The notes: generated from the sequence alone by a model not told the origin. A stretch of DNA of 16,630 nt from JAULUH01 sp032111745 (GCA_032111745.1 JAULUH010000283.1:1-16630), one strand, 5' to 3'; counted from the first letter of the stretch, positions 1 through 7,274 are shown. Translations and numbers: made by a program.

Positions 1-360
1 CGCTGGCGCGCCCGAAGCTCGCGACGGAGCCGGGCGGCGGCGCGGGGGGCGGGAAGGGGAAGGAGAATGGCGGTAGTGGGGCCGGCGGCAGCAGCAAGGG
101 GGAGCAGATGCTCCTCCACCGCAGCTGCTTCCTCGCCTAGGCTGCAACGGGGGGAGCAGGGACAAAGGGGCGGCGGGGGGGTAGCTGGCCAGGGCATAGG
201 CAGCGGCGCCGAGCTCGTACGCCCGATGCAGATCGGTGTCGCTGAGCGACCAGGCCAGGTCGTTCAGGAGATCGATCCTGCTGAGAGCGCCCGCTTCGGG
301 GTTGCCGTCCAGAGCGGCAAGGTCTCGTTCCAGGTGGTGAATGGACTGCGCGTCGGCCAT
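1..360 (-). CDS. Partial TPR-like protein, N-terminus only, probably frameshifted
   Basis: An ATG at 360 follows a GGAG motif six bases upstream, and the frame stays open to the window edge. The first 60 residues look like real protein: a short helical lead-in, then LLNDLAWSLSDTDLHRAYEL and GAAAYALASY. This resembles the opening TPR-type helices of Chloroflexota signalling proteins, in which an LLNELAW-like motif starts the repeats. After position 181 the same frame becomes Pro/Arg/Cys/Gly-rich and unlike a protein. The switch falls at seven G (175-181). Shifting by one base there gives a helix-like stretch (LGEEAAAVEEHLLPLAAAAG) instead. A frameshift, real or from sequencing, is therefore likely, and the gene's function cannot be told from what is left. 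It has its own -10 box at 398-403. Confidence 0.45.
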   Translation of the reverse strand, partial: MADAQSIHHLERDLAALDGNPEAGALSRIDLLNDLAWSLSDTDLHRAYELGAAAYALASYPPAAPLSLLPPLQPRRGSSCGGGASAPPCCCRRPHYRHSPSPSRPPRRRPAPSRASGAPA

Positions 361-397
361 TGGTGCTCCAGCCGGGGGTGGGCCCGCCGGCCTCCTT

Positions 398-403
398 ATT
401 ATA
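398..403 (-). promoter_or_regulatory. -10 box for the TPR-like gene
   Basis: A perfect TATAAT on the minus strand lies about 38 bases upstream of the ATG at 360. No convincing -35 box is found at 16-18 bp, so this rests on the -10 hexamer and its location between the DUF35 terminator and the next start codon. Confidence 0.45.
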
Positions 404-621
404 CCCTTTGTGTGCCATGGCGACAGACTCGAAGGCCGGGGCTGCTCCAAAGGCTGGCGGCAGGGTTGTGGCCTGGGTGCGCGGGGCACGGATACCGGAG
501 GGAACCGCGGAGGCGCAAAGTGCGCAGAGGCAACCAGGGCCAGAGGAGCCAGGGGAGCCAGAACCCAGACGGGCACAGGGGCAAGAAGCCGGGCGAAGGG
601 GCCTCGAGAGGCCTGGACGCG

Positions 622-654
622 AAAACGGGCAGGGCACTGGGGGGGCCTGCCCGT
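622..654 (-). terminator. Intrinsic terminator after the DUF35 gene
   Basis: On the minus strand a perfect 9-bp stem (ACGGGCAGG with CCTGCCCGT) closes a 12-base loop and runs into TTTTCG. It begins about 30 bases past the DUF35 stop codon and faces the right way to end that transcript. Confidence 0.75.
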
Positions 655-683
655 CCGTCGAGAGCGCGGGGGAAAGCGGGATG

Positions 684-1097
684 CTACGCCGGCACTGCCT
701 GCCGGGCCAGCTGGGGCCGGAACTTATAGCTGTAGACGATGATGCCCTCGTCGCCCTGCTCGTTGAGCTTGCGGGTGACCATCTCCACGGGCATACCGAT
801 GGAGACCTCGTCGGGCGCCACGTCGGTCAGCTGGGCGGTCACCATGGGGCCCTCCTCCAGCTGGACCAGGGCTACCGGGTAGGGGGCAAACTCGGCGAAG
901 CCGGCCGGGGCATCGTACACGGTGGTGTAAGAGTAAACCTTGCCGCGGCCGCTTAGAGCCATCTGCTTCTGGGCAGGCTCGCCGCAATGGGGGCACACAT
1001 CCCGCGGGGGAAAGATCGCATTATCGCAGTGGCTACAGCGCTCGCCCACCAGGCTGTAGCGCTGCCGCCGGGTTCGCCACATTCGTGCAACTGTCAT
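684..1097 (-). CDS. Zn-ribbon/OB-fold (DUF35) protein, thiolase/HMG-CoA synthase partner
   Basis: This 137-residue protein has an N-terminal rubredoxin-like zinc ribbon with cysteines at 21, 24, 35 and 38 (CSHC and CPHC), then a beta-rich OB-fold (about 45-137) with the GKVYSYTTVYDAP segment usual for DUF35/DUF35_N proteins. In archaea such a protein holds acetoacetyl-CoA thiolase and HMG-CoA synthase together so that acetoacetyl-CoA is passed on; a small CoA-binding scaffold role is inferred here from that family knowledge and from the neighbouring thiolase and synthase genes. AAGGA lies eight bases before the ATG. Unlike compact archaeal clusters, it is 188 bases from the thiolase and has its own promoter, which shares an operator-like element with the HMGR promoter. 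A bridging protein for another thiolase or lipid-transfer enzyme is the main alternative. Confidence 0.85.
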   Translation of the reverse strand: MTVARMWRTRRQRYSLVGERCSHCDNAIFPPRDVCPHCGEPAQKQMALSGRGKVYSYTTVYDAPAGFAEFAPYPVALVQLEEGPMVTAQLTDVAPDEVSIGMPVEMVTRKLNEQGDEGIIVYSYKFRPQLARQAVPA

Positions 1098-1179
1098 AGA
1101 ATTTTTCCTTTTATCCTTTCTCCGCTTCTATTACCTGCGCAGTCGCGTTCACCCGCGCTGGGCGTCACACTCGAGACCG

Positions 1180-1216
1180 ATTGTACCATTCTTCGCATGC
1201 CAAAACCTACCAGCTT
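1180..1216 (-). promoter_or_regulatory. DUF35 promoter with operator-like element (site 1)
   Basis: A minus-strand TACAAT (-10, 1180-1185) is preceded by 12 bases and then a conserved element at 1198-1216 that ends in TTTTGGCA and covers the -35 region. No good -35 hexamer is present, as expected if a protein binds there. The element is also framed by a perfect inverted repeat (GCCAAA, 10 bases, TTTGGC; 1199-1220). The same element with the same 12-base spacing precedes the HMGR operon. Which protein binds is unknown. Confidence 0.55.
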
Positions 1217-1243
1217 TGGCGAAATCAGGCGCCTACGGCCGCA

Positions 1244-1260
1244 TTGATAGCTTTTGGTAG
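1244..1260 (+). promoter_or_regulatory. Operator-like element, inverted copy (site 2)
   Basis: The plus strand reads TTGATAGCTTTTGGTAG. Its complement shares the 13-mer CCAAAAGCTATCA exactly with site 3 at 5014-5032. It points opposite to site 1, with centres about 45 bp (roughly four helical turns) apart, which would suit paired binding of one regulator. No -10 box follows it at the spacing seen in the other two copies. Confidence 0.4.
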
Positions 1261-1285
1261 CCTTTGTTAACGACCGCTTTGCTCA

Positions 1286-2446
1286 TCATGCGCCCACCAG
1301 GACGTGAGTGACGATGGTGGCGCCGCTGCCGCCGATGTTCTGGGTCAGGGCGATATCAGCGTGCTGGACCTGGTTTGGCCCACCCAGGCCCTGCAACTGC
1401 TGCACAGCCTCGACGACCTGGTAAACGCCCGTGGCGCCCACGGGGTGACCCCGGGCCTTGAGGCCACCCATGGTGGCGATGGGGATGCGGCCCTCGATGG
1501 TGATCTCACCCTCCTCAGCCAGGTACACACCGCGGCCGCGCTCGGCAAAGCCGTTGGCTTCCAGAGACAGGGCCGCCATGATGGTGAAGGCATCATGCAA
1601 CTCGAACAGATCGACGTCGGCGGCGGTAATGCTGGCCTGGGCATAGGCCTGTTGGCTGCTCAACCAGGCGGCCTCCAGCCACAGGGGATCGCGGCGGTCG
1701 TGCACGGCCAGCCGGTCGGTGGCCAGGGCCGAGCCGGCGATGCGCACTGGACGCCGGCCGTTGTGGAAGGCCCGGGCCATCTCCTCTGAGGCCAGCACCA
1801 CGGCAGCGGCGCCGTCGCAGATGGGAGAGCTGTCCATCAGGTTGATGGGATCGGCGATCATGGCTGCCCGGGCATAGGTATCCAGGGAGATGGCGCTCTG
1901 AAACATGGCGTTGGGGTTGCCAGCGGCGTTGCGGTGGGCATTGACGGCAAAGTGGCCGAACGCGCCGTAGGGCACCTGGTGCTCAAACATGTAGCGCCGC
2001 ATCAGTAGCGCGTTGAGAGCCACGAAGGAGACACCCTCGGCGGCCTCATACTCCTGGTCGGAGGCCATGGCCAGTGCTGCGGTGGTCACGCTGTTGATGG
2101 TGTCGGTCATCTTCTCCACGCCGGCCACGATCACCATATCGTGCAGGCCACCGGCGACGGTGGCGTAGCCCAGGCGCAGGGCTGCGCCGCCGGAGCCACA
2201 GGCGGCCTCCACCTTGACGGCCTCGATGCCGTGCAGCCCCACGAAATCCGCCACCAGGGCGCCCAGGTGCTCCTGCCCGACCAGCTCGCCGGAGAGCATG
2301 TTGCCAACATAGAGGGCGTCGGCGCGCTCGATGCCGGCATCTCGCATGGCGGGGATGATGGCATCATGGGCAATGTGGCGCAGGGATCGTTCCCATTGCT
2401 CGCCCACGGGCGTCTGTCCGATGCCAATGATATAAACAGGTCTCAC
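1286..2446 (-). CDS. Archaeal-type acetoacetyl-CoA thiolase (acetyl-CoA acetyltransferase)
   Basis: This 386-residue thiolase-superfamily enzyme is predicted to condense two acetyl-CoA into acetoacetyl-CoA, the first step of the mevalonate pathway. The nucleophile cysteine is C83 (VEAACGSGG). The family histidines are H284 (FELHDAFT) and H334 (ARGHPVGATG). The usual bacterial CxGGG near the C-terminus is replaced by QNIGGSG (370-376), as in archaeal and SCP-x-like thiolases that work with a DUF35 partner. The start is GTG at 2446, with AAGGA six bases upstream. The gene lies 39 bases after the HMG-CoA synthase and surely shares its transcript. A SCP2-type lipid thiolase is the main alternative, but the gene order argues for the mevalonate role. 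Confidence 0.85.
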   Translation of the reverse strand: MRPVYIIGIGQTPVGEQWERSLRHIAHDAIIPAMRDAGIERADALYVGNMLSGELVGQEHLGALVADFVGLHGIEAVKVEAACGSGGAALRLGYATVAGGLHDMVIVAGVEKMTDTINSVTTAALAMASDQEYEAAEGVSFVALNALLMRRYMFEHQVPYGAFGHFAVNAHRNAAGNPNAMFQSAISLDTYARAAMIADPINLMDSSPICDGAAAVVLASEEMARAFHNGRRPVRIAGSALATDRLAVHDRRDPLWLEAAWLSSQQAYAQASITAADVDLFELHDAFTIMAALSLEANGFAERGRGVYLAEEGEITIEGRIPIATMGGLKARGHPVGATGVYQVVEAVQQLQGLGGPNQVQHADIALTQNIGGSGATIVTHVLVGA

Positions 2447-2469
2447 GGTAAATCCTTTTTCGTGGCGAC

Positions 2470-2485
2470 GCCGCCAGCTGGCGGC
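2470..2485. repeat. Perfect 16-bp palindrome between synthase and thiolase genes
   Basis: GCCGCCAGCTGGCGGC is its own reverse complement and abuts the synthase stop codon. It could fold in RNA as a short GC-rich hairpin, but no T-run follows, so it looks like an mRNA stability or spacing element rather than a terminator. Confidence 0.4.
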
Positions 2486-3559
2486 CTATTTCATGAGCAG
2501 TTTGCTGCGGAAGCGCGCGTAGGTGGCGTAGTCGATCTCGGTACGCCGGGCGATGTAATCTCTGGTGTGTGGGGCCAAGTCCCGTACCTCGTCGATGCGA
2601 GCGGTCATCTCCAGGGAGAAGGCATCGCTGCCAGCGCCCGAACCAAAGGAGACGACCAGGATACGGTCGCCAGGCTGGGCTTCGTCCAGGACCGCGGTCA
2701 AGCCCACCAGCGACGAGCCGGCATAGGTGTTGCCAATGGCCGGCACCAAGAGCCCGGTCTCGATCTGGCCGGGCTTGAAGCCCAGCATCTTGGCCGCGCG
2801 CTGGGGAAACTTGGTGTTGGGCTGGTGCAGCACGGCATAGCGATAGTCGGAGGGCTTTCGACCCAGTTCCTCCAGCAGCAGGCGGGCAGCGCTGGTGACG
2901 TGCTGGAAGTAGGCCGGTTCGCCGGTAAAGCGCTGGCCATGGCTGGGATAATGGGCGTGGGCGCGGCGCCAGAAGTCGGGTGTATCGGTGACGTAGGAGA
3001 TGGAGCCCTCGAAAACGGCCAGGCTTTCTTCGGCCGGACCGACCAGCATGGCGGCGCCGCCGGCGGCGGCGGTGTACTCCAGGGCATCCCCAGGCCGGCC
3101 CTGCGCCGTGTCCATGCCGATGCTCAAGGCGTAAGCGGCCATGCCGGAGCCGACGAAGCCGATGGCCGCTTGCAGCGCCTCGGTGCCGGCCTTACAGGCG
3201 AACTCCCAGTCGGCTGCGGAGGTCAGGGGCACGATATCCAGGGCCTCAGCCACAATGGTGGAGGTAGGCTTGACGGCGTAGGGATGGGACTCGCTGCCAA
3301 CCCACACAGCCCGGATGCGATGGGGATCGATACGGGCCCGGGCCAGGGCATTGCGGCCGGCCTCGATGGACATGGTGGCCGTGTCCTCATCCAGGCCGGC
3401 GACCGCCTTTTCCTTAATGGGCAGGCTGTCGTGGCGGCCACTCCAGACGCGGGCGACCTCGCGGGCAGGTAGTCGATAGCGGGGCACGTAGGCGCCGTAG
3501 CCCACCAGGCCGACTGCTCGCAACGGCCGCAAGAGTCGTGTTTCATTGCTTGCAGGCAT
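2486..3559 (-). CDS. Hydroxymethylglutaryl-CoA synthase, archaeal type
   Basis: The product (357 residues) joins acetyl-CoA and acetoacetyl-CoA to HMG-CoA. It begins with VGLVGYGAYVPRYRL, typical of archaeal HMG-CoA synthases. The catalytic triad is visible: glutamate E90 (VGSESHP), nucleophile C122 (FACKAGTEAL) and H245 (VLHQPN). GNTYAGSS and SFGSGAGSDAF near the C-terminus complete the CoA-pocket motifs of thiolase-fold synthases. The length matches the roughly 350-residue archaeal form rather than the longer eukaryotic one. The ATG at 3559 is preferred because GGGAG lies eight bases before it; a GTG three codons upstream would leave no spacing to that site. It follows HMGR by 26 bases and precedes the thiolase, so substrate hand-off between these products is expected. 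Confidence 0.92.
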   Translation of the reverse strand: MPASNETRLLRPLRAVGLVGYGAYVPRYRLPAREVARVWSGRHDSLPIKEKAVAGLDEDTATMSIEAGRNALARARIDPHRIRAVWVGSESHPYAVKPTSTIVAEALDIVPLTSAADWEFACKAGTEALQAAIGFVGSGMAAYALSIGMDTAQGRPGDALEYTAAAGGAAMLVGPAEESLAVFEGSISYVTDTPDFWRRAHAHYPSHGQRFTGEPAYFQHVTSAARLLLEELGRKPSDYRYAVLHQPNTKFPQRAAKMLGFKPGQIETGLLVPAIGNTYAGSSLVGLTAVLDEAQPGDRILVVSFGSGAGSDAFSLEMTARIDEVRDLAPHTRDYIARRTEIDYATYARFRSKLLMK

Positions 3560-3585
3560 TGCAGACACTCCCGATTCGATCAGAT

Positions 3586-4887
3586 CTATCGCACAACGGC
3601 CGCCGGGGCGGCCAGCTCCACAGCACGGGCAGAGCGGATCTGGCCCTCGGCGACCATCTGCGCGGCCACGCGGTCGACCTGGTCCGCGGGCACGCCAGCG
3701 GCCAGGGCGACCTGGCGGGCGTGGAGAGCCATATGCCCGCGCTGAATGCCCTCGGCAGCCAGGGCCCGCAGGGCGGTCAGGTTCTGAGCCAAGCCCACGG
3801 CGGCCATCACCTGGGCCAGCTCCCCGGCCGAGGCCACGCCCAGGATCTTGAGCGCGACCTGGGCCGTGGGGTGCACCCTGGTGGCACCCCCGACGATGCC
3901 TACAGCCAGGGGCAACTCGATGCGGCCGGCCAGCTGCGCGGAGCCATCAAAGCCGGTGACCACCTGCCAGCCGGTCAGGGTGCGATACTGACCATCGCGG
4001 GCGGCGTAGGCATGAGCCCCGGCCTCGATGGCCCGCCAATCGTTGCCCGTGGCGATGGCCACCGGGTCGATGCCGTTCATGATGCCCTTGTTGTGAGTGG
4101 CTGCCCGGTAGGGGTCAGCCCAGGCAAAGGCATTGGCCTCGGCGATGCGCTGGACCACCTCGGCACCGTCGAAGTCATCGCTGGCGAAGGCGGCGGCCGG
4201 GAGCAGGCATTCCGCCCAGGCCGTGCGGCGATCGGACAGATTGCTCAAGATACGCAGATTCGCTCGTCCGCCTGTGAGCGATTCCAGGGCAGGAGCGATC
4301 GCTTCCACCGAGGTGTTGACGGCGTTGGCGCCCATGGCATCGCGGCAGTCCAGCAACAGGTGGACGATCAGCATGGGGCCGGCGGGCGTGTCGGGTAGGT
4401 GGCGGACCTCGACCCCGCGAAAGCCACCGCCCATGCGGGTGATGGTCGGATGCAGCGGTGCCACTAGCGCCGCCAAGTTTTCCGTCGCAGCCAGGACGGC
4501 CTGGGCTGCACCCTGCGGGTCGGGCACATCCAGCAACTGGACCTGGCCGATCATCACGGGATCGCTGTTGCCGGCAGTATAGCCGCCGCCGGCCCGAGCC
4601 AGCCGGGCTGCGTTGCTCACGGCCGCCACCACTGAGGGCTCCTCGACAACCATGGGGACCAGGTAGTCCGTACCATTGATAAGAAAATTGGCTCCGATGC
4701 CCAGGGGGAGCGCGTAGGTACCGACGACATTCTCGATCATGCGATCAGCCTGATCCACACTCAGGCCAGCTTGCAGCTGGGCCAGATCGGCCGGATCCAG
4801 GCCGGCCCAATCGGCCACGGCTTGCACCCGTTCGGGCAAGGTCTTCTGGTAGAATCCAGGGAGGCGAGACGAAGGTCGCAGGCTCAT
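3586..4887 (-). CDS. mvaA: Hydroxymethylglutaryl-CoA reductase, class II
   Basis: This 433-residue enzyme reduces HMG-CoA to mevalonate in the cytoplasm. It has no membrane segments and aligns in length and residue positions with the class II enzyme of Pseudomonas mevalonii: glutamate E83 (VVEEPSVVAA), lysine K267 (THNKGIMNG), aspartate D283 (GNDWRAIEAGAHAYA) and the C-terminal histidine H385 (GHMALHARQVA). DAMGANAVNT (183-192) is the class II cofactor-domain motif. Class II enzymes may use NADH or NADPH and some run in the degradative direction; next to a synthase and thiolase, the biosynthetic direction is inferred. It is the first gene of the operon, with a leader of about 100 bases containing a strong hairpin and a promoter carrying the shared operator-like element. 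The ribosome-binding site is poor (AGGAG is 14 bases from the ATG). Confidence 0.93.
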   Translation of the reverse strand: MSLRPSSRLPGFYQKTLPERVQAVADWAGLDPADLAQLQAGLSVDQADRMIENVVGTYALPLGIGANFLINGTDYLVPMVVEEPSVVAAVSNAARLARAGGGYTAGNSDPVMIGQVQLLDVPDPQGAAQAVLAATENLAALVAPLHPTITRMGGGFRGVEVRHLPDTPAGPMLIVHLLLDCRDAMGANAVNTSVEAIAPALESLTGGRANLRILSNLSDRRTAWAECLLPAAAFASDDFDGAEVVQRIAEANAFAWADPYRAATHNKGIMNGIDPVAIATGNDWRAIEAGAHAYAARDGQYRTLTGWQVVTGFDGSAQLAGRIELPLAVGIVGGATRVHPTAQVALKILGVASAGELAQVMAAVGLAQNLTALRALAAEGIQRGHMALHARQVALAAGVPADQVDRVAAQMVAEGQIRSARAVELAAPAAVVR

Positions 4888-4928
4888 GGCTGGTTAAGGC
4901 GCTCCTGGCTAAGAAATCCTGTCACAAT

Positions 4929-4969
4929 GAAGCGCACCCGGCCCACGAATGGACGTACTGGTGCGCTTC
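4929..4969 (-). promoter_or_regulatory. Hairpin in the HMGR leader
   Basis: A perfect 10-bp inverted repeat (GAAGCGCACC and GGTGCGCTTC) with a 21-base loop lies in the predicted HMGR leader, ending about 40 bases before the start codon. No T-run follows on the minus strand, so it is not a plain terminator. An mRNA structure affecting translation or stability is the likeliest reading. Confidence 0.45.
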
Positions 4970-4995
4970 GCTGCTAACTATGAGTCTTGATGCTA

Positions 4996-5032
4996 ACTGT
5001 ATCAAAAAGCAACTGCCAAAAGCTATCAGCTT
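4996..5032 (-). promoter_or_regulatory. HMGR operon promoter with operator-like element (site 3)
   Basis: The minus strand carries TTTTGGCA, 12 bases, then TACAGT (4996-5001), the same layout as the DUF35 promoter. The element at 5014-5032 contains a perfect inverted repeat on the minus strand, AAGCT-GAT-AGCTT. The predicted start of transcription is near 4989, about 100 bases before the HMGR ATG. A regulator binding over the -35 region is inferred. Confidence 0.55.
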
Positions 5033-5160
5033 CGTTCCAAACGGCTCAATCAGTGCAGGATTGGCATCTAGCTAACAAACCCGGGCGCGGCCAATGACAC
5101 GACTGGCACTACCAGAGACAGCCTTTAGCACAGGCCGTGGTTGTGGTAAGGGATTTGGGA

Positions 5161-6591
5161 TCAGGGACCGGTAGGCGTGATGGTGAAGGCAGCCACAGCT
5201 GCGCTGAGAATGCCGCGCCATACGCTGGGAAATAGCGCTGGCCACACGATGACAAGGATGCCCAAGCCAGCCAATAGGGCCATCAGACGTCCCTCGCGCT
5301 CTACCAACAGGTTATCCAGCTGACCCAGCAATACGCGTTGGCTGCGCAAGAAACCGCCGGCCAGGCCCAGCGCCCCTACCAGCACAATCACCGATCGGAG
5401 CCAGTCCTGACTACCCAGGGCCTGGACCAGAGCCCATTGGCCGGCGAAGCCAATGGTCAGGGGCAGCCCGGCGAGGCCAAGCCCGCCCAGCAGGAAGGCG
5501 GCCGAAGACCAGGGCAGACGGGTGCCCAGTCCGCGGACGCTGCCGTGATCGGTGCCCCCGCCGGAGCGCTGGCGGATGACGGCCAGGCCAAACCCGGAGA
5601 CGGTAAGGGCTGCGCCGCGCGCTAGCAGCAGCAGCCAGGTCAATCCCCAGGAACTCCGCGCGCCCAGGCCCAGGGCGATCAACACCAGGCTATAGCTAAA
5701 CAACGCTGCATAGCTCCACTGGCGGCTTAGATCGCGCTGCACCAGCGCAGCCAGCCCGGCCCAGAGGGCTCCGGCCAGGCCGCCATACACCAAAATCTCA
5801 GGCAAGCGCGCAGTGAGTAGACCGAGGGTGATGTTGGCGTCCTGCAGCCAGGAAAAGCGGGTCAGAAAGATCTGCAGCAGAGTCACGCCGATGGCTGCCA
5901 GTGCGGTCAGGAGCCAGGCCGCCACCAGGGGGGGCGCTTCCTCACCTACGCTCAGCCATGGCCCATGCAGGGGCCAGGGGGCGAGCAGCAGCACCAGCCC
6001 CAGGCTCGCCAGCTGGACGGCGGTCTGCACCGGCAGCAGGTCATCCGGATCCAGGGGTGCCTGGTCGGCGTGCCAGGCCGCGAGCAGAAACAGGGGAATC
6101 GCCAGCACGGGCAGCCACAGCAGGCGAAGTGCGCCGCGGGTGCTGCCCTGCCGCCCGGCCTGGACCACCAGAGCGCCAAAGCTCAGCGCCGCGGCCAGGA
6201 CCGCAGGGGCTCGCCAGGGTGGCTGGATCAGCAGGACGGTGCTCAACAGGGCCAGCAGGATCAGGCCAAAGGGGAAGAAGCTGCGTCCCTGGGACACCTG
6301 CCAGGCGCCCAGGTAGGCGGCAGCAAGGGTGATGGCCATCAGGCCGATCACCCATTGGCTGGCGGGATTCAACTGAAGGTCTTGACCGAATATCACCACG
6401 GGCTGCGTGATGCGAATGGCTCGCCCCAGGAAGAGCAGCGAGCCCTGGCTGGGCCAACGCCACATCAGGGCGCCCAGCAACAGCGCTGCCAATCCGGCCA
6501 CGGCTGTGGAGGGCAGCGGCCAGCGGCGTAGCAGGTATACCAGCACGGACGCCAGCAGGGGAATAGCCAGAATCAGGACCACCGCCGACAT
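5161..6591 (-). CDS. Complex I/Mrp antiporter-like membrane subunit (second copy)
   Basis: This strongly hydrophobic protein of 476 residues has about 12-14 predicted membrane helices. Family signals are a degenerate PFHxWLP motif (WPLHGPWLSVGEEAP, 206-220) followed by a long helix, and RDLSRQWSYAALFSYSL (287-303), matching the RDLKRxLAYSS loop of NuoL/M/N, MrpA/D and HyfB-type proteins. In proton-pumping relatives the helix after PFHxWLP carries a lysine (LLKxG); here that stretch reads LLTALAAIG. The start ATG overlaps the preceding stop codon as TGATG, so translation is coupled to the HyfE-like gene. It is the last gene of the trio, and no clear terminator follows in the 273 bases before the HMGR gene. 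The partner complex and transported ion are unknown. Confidence 0.7.
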   Translation of the reverse strand: MSAVVLILAIPLLASVLVYLLRRWPLPSTAVAGLAALLLGALMWRWPSQGSLLFLGRAIRITQPVVIFGQDLQLNPASQWVIGLMAITLAAAYLGAWQVSQGRSFFPFGLILLALLSTVLLIQPPWRAPAVLAAALSFGALVVQAGRQGSTRGALRLLWLPVLAIPLFLLAAWHADQAPLDPDDLLPVQTAVQLASLGLVLLLAPWPLHGPWLSVGEEAPPLVAAWLLTALAAIGVTLLQIFLTRFSWLQDANITLGLLTARLPEILVYGGLAGALWAGLAALVQRDLSRQWSYAALFSYSLVLIALGLGARSSWGLTWLLLLARGAALTVSGFGLAVIRQRSGGGTDHGSVRGLGTRLPWSSAAFLLGGLGLAGLPLTIGFAGQWALVQALGSQDWLRSVIVLVGALGLAGGFLRSQRVLLGQLDNLLVEREGRLMALLAGLGILVIVWPALFPSVWRGILSAAVAAFTITPTGP

Positions 6592-7274
6592 CAAACGTTG
6601 TCCTCTGGCTGCTGGCGGCTAGCAAGGGGACCGCGCGCGATCATCAAGTAGGCGGTGGCCAGGCCGATCAACAGCTCTATGGCACTCAGCAACCAGATAA
6701 GCCAGGGATCACGCAACAGGGCACTGATCAGCAGCTGGCTAGCACCCAGCGCCATTAGAAGCGCAGCACCGACCTGCAATGCCTCGTCGCCCAGGGCCAG
6801 GCCAAGAAGGGCGTAAGCGATCAGCCAAGTGGTAATCAGGCGCAGATCGCCGCTGATGGGGGGCAGGGGGAGGCGTGGTTGCAGGCCCAGGAGAAGGGCG
6901 GCCAGGGTAAGAGCCGCCAGCACGCGAAAGGCCGTGGTTGAGGAAAGCGGCCGGGTATTGACACCCGTACGGGTGTGGAAGGGGAGGAATCCCCCACCCC
7001 AACCGGCGCGCTGGGCCGATAGGTACCACATGATGGCGATCAAGCCTCCGACGATCACCCGCAGCGCAGCCCACTCCGGTGGCAAGACGCGGGCGACCAG
7101 CAGCGCCAGGCAAATGCTGAGCCCCATGAAGGCAGCCACGATTGCGCGCCAATCGCGCAGAGCCACCATGACAAACACGCAGAGGGCAGCCAGGATGAGC
7201 ACAGGCAGCCCGGAGACAGGGCTGAGCTGTACCAGGGCCTCTGCAACGGTGGGGAAGGGGGGAATCGGCTGCAT
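6591..7274 (-). CDS. HyfE/NuoK-like small membrane subunit
   Basis: This 227-residue membrane protein has roughly 6-7 predicted helices and lies between two antiporter-like genes. Its length is near that of hydrogenase-4 component E (HyfE, about 216 residues). The C-terminal half contains LLSAIELLIGLATAYLMI (195-212), similar to the NuoK/MnhC helix whose glutamate lies in the ion path; E200 would be that residue and E164 a second buried acid. The gene starts one base after the previous stop and overlaps the next start by one base. That coupling and the family pairing argue for a shared membrane complex. Sequence similarity is weak enough that the family call rests partly on context. Confidence 0.6.
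   Translation of the reverse strand: MQPIPPFPTVAEALVQLSPVSGLPVLILAALCVFVMVALRDWRAIVAAFMGLSICLALLVARVLPPEWAALRVIVGGLIAIMWYLSAQRAGWGGGFLPFHTRTGVNTRPLSSTTAFRVLAALTLAALLLGLQPRLPLPPISGDLRLITTWLIAYALLGLALGDEALQVGAALLMALGASQLLISALLRDPWLIWLLSAIELLIGLATAYLMIARGPLASRQQPEDNV

Larger units (their letters stand above)
361..683. other. Gene-free spacer with terminator and -10 box
   Basis: About 320 bases separate the DUF35 gene from the TPR-like gene. The stretch holds the intrinsic terminator at 622-654 and the TATAAT at 398-403. The remainder is purine-rich on the plus strand, with irregular CCAG/GGAG-type words and a short perfect hairpin (GGCCTC, two-base loop, GAGGCC) at 600-613. Open frames across it have no recognisable protein character and no usable ribosome-binding site. 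Confidence 0.5.

Noticed and set aside
67..729. Plus-strand open frame with AAGGAGA near its start
   Set aside because: The Shine-Dalgarno-like motif abuts the ATG with one base of spacing, the product is low-complexity, and it crosses the better supported DUF35 terminator and minus-strand promoter.
2141..3472. Long open frame (443 codons) on the plus strand
   Set aside because: It lies antisense to the thiolase and HMG-CoA synthase genes, whose catalytic motifs are clear. Its composition (Gly/Ala/His/Gln-rich) is typical of the complement of GC-rich coding DNA.
3538..4398. Plus-strand open frame opposite HMG-CoA reductase
   Set aside because: Complement of a certain gene; no recognisable motif and no ribosome-binding site.
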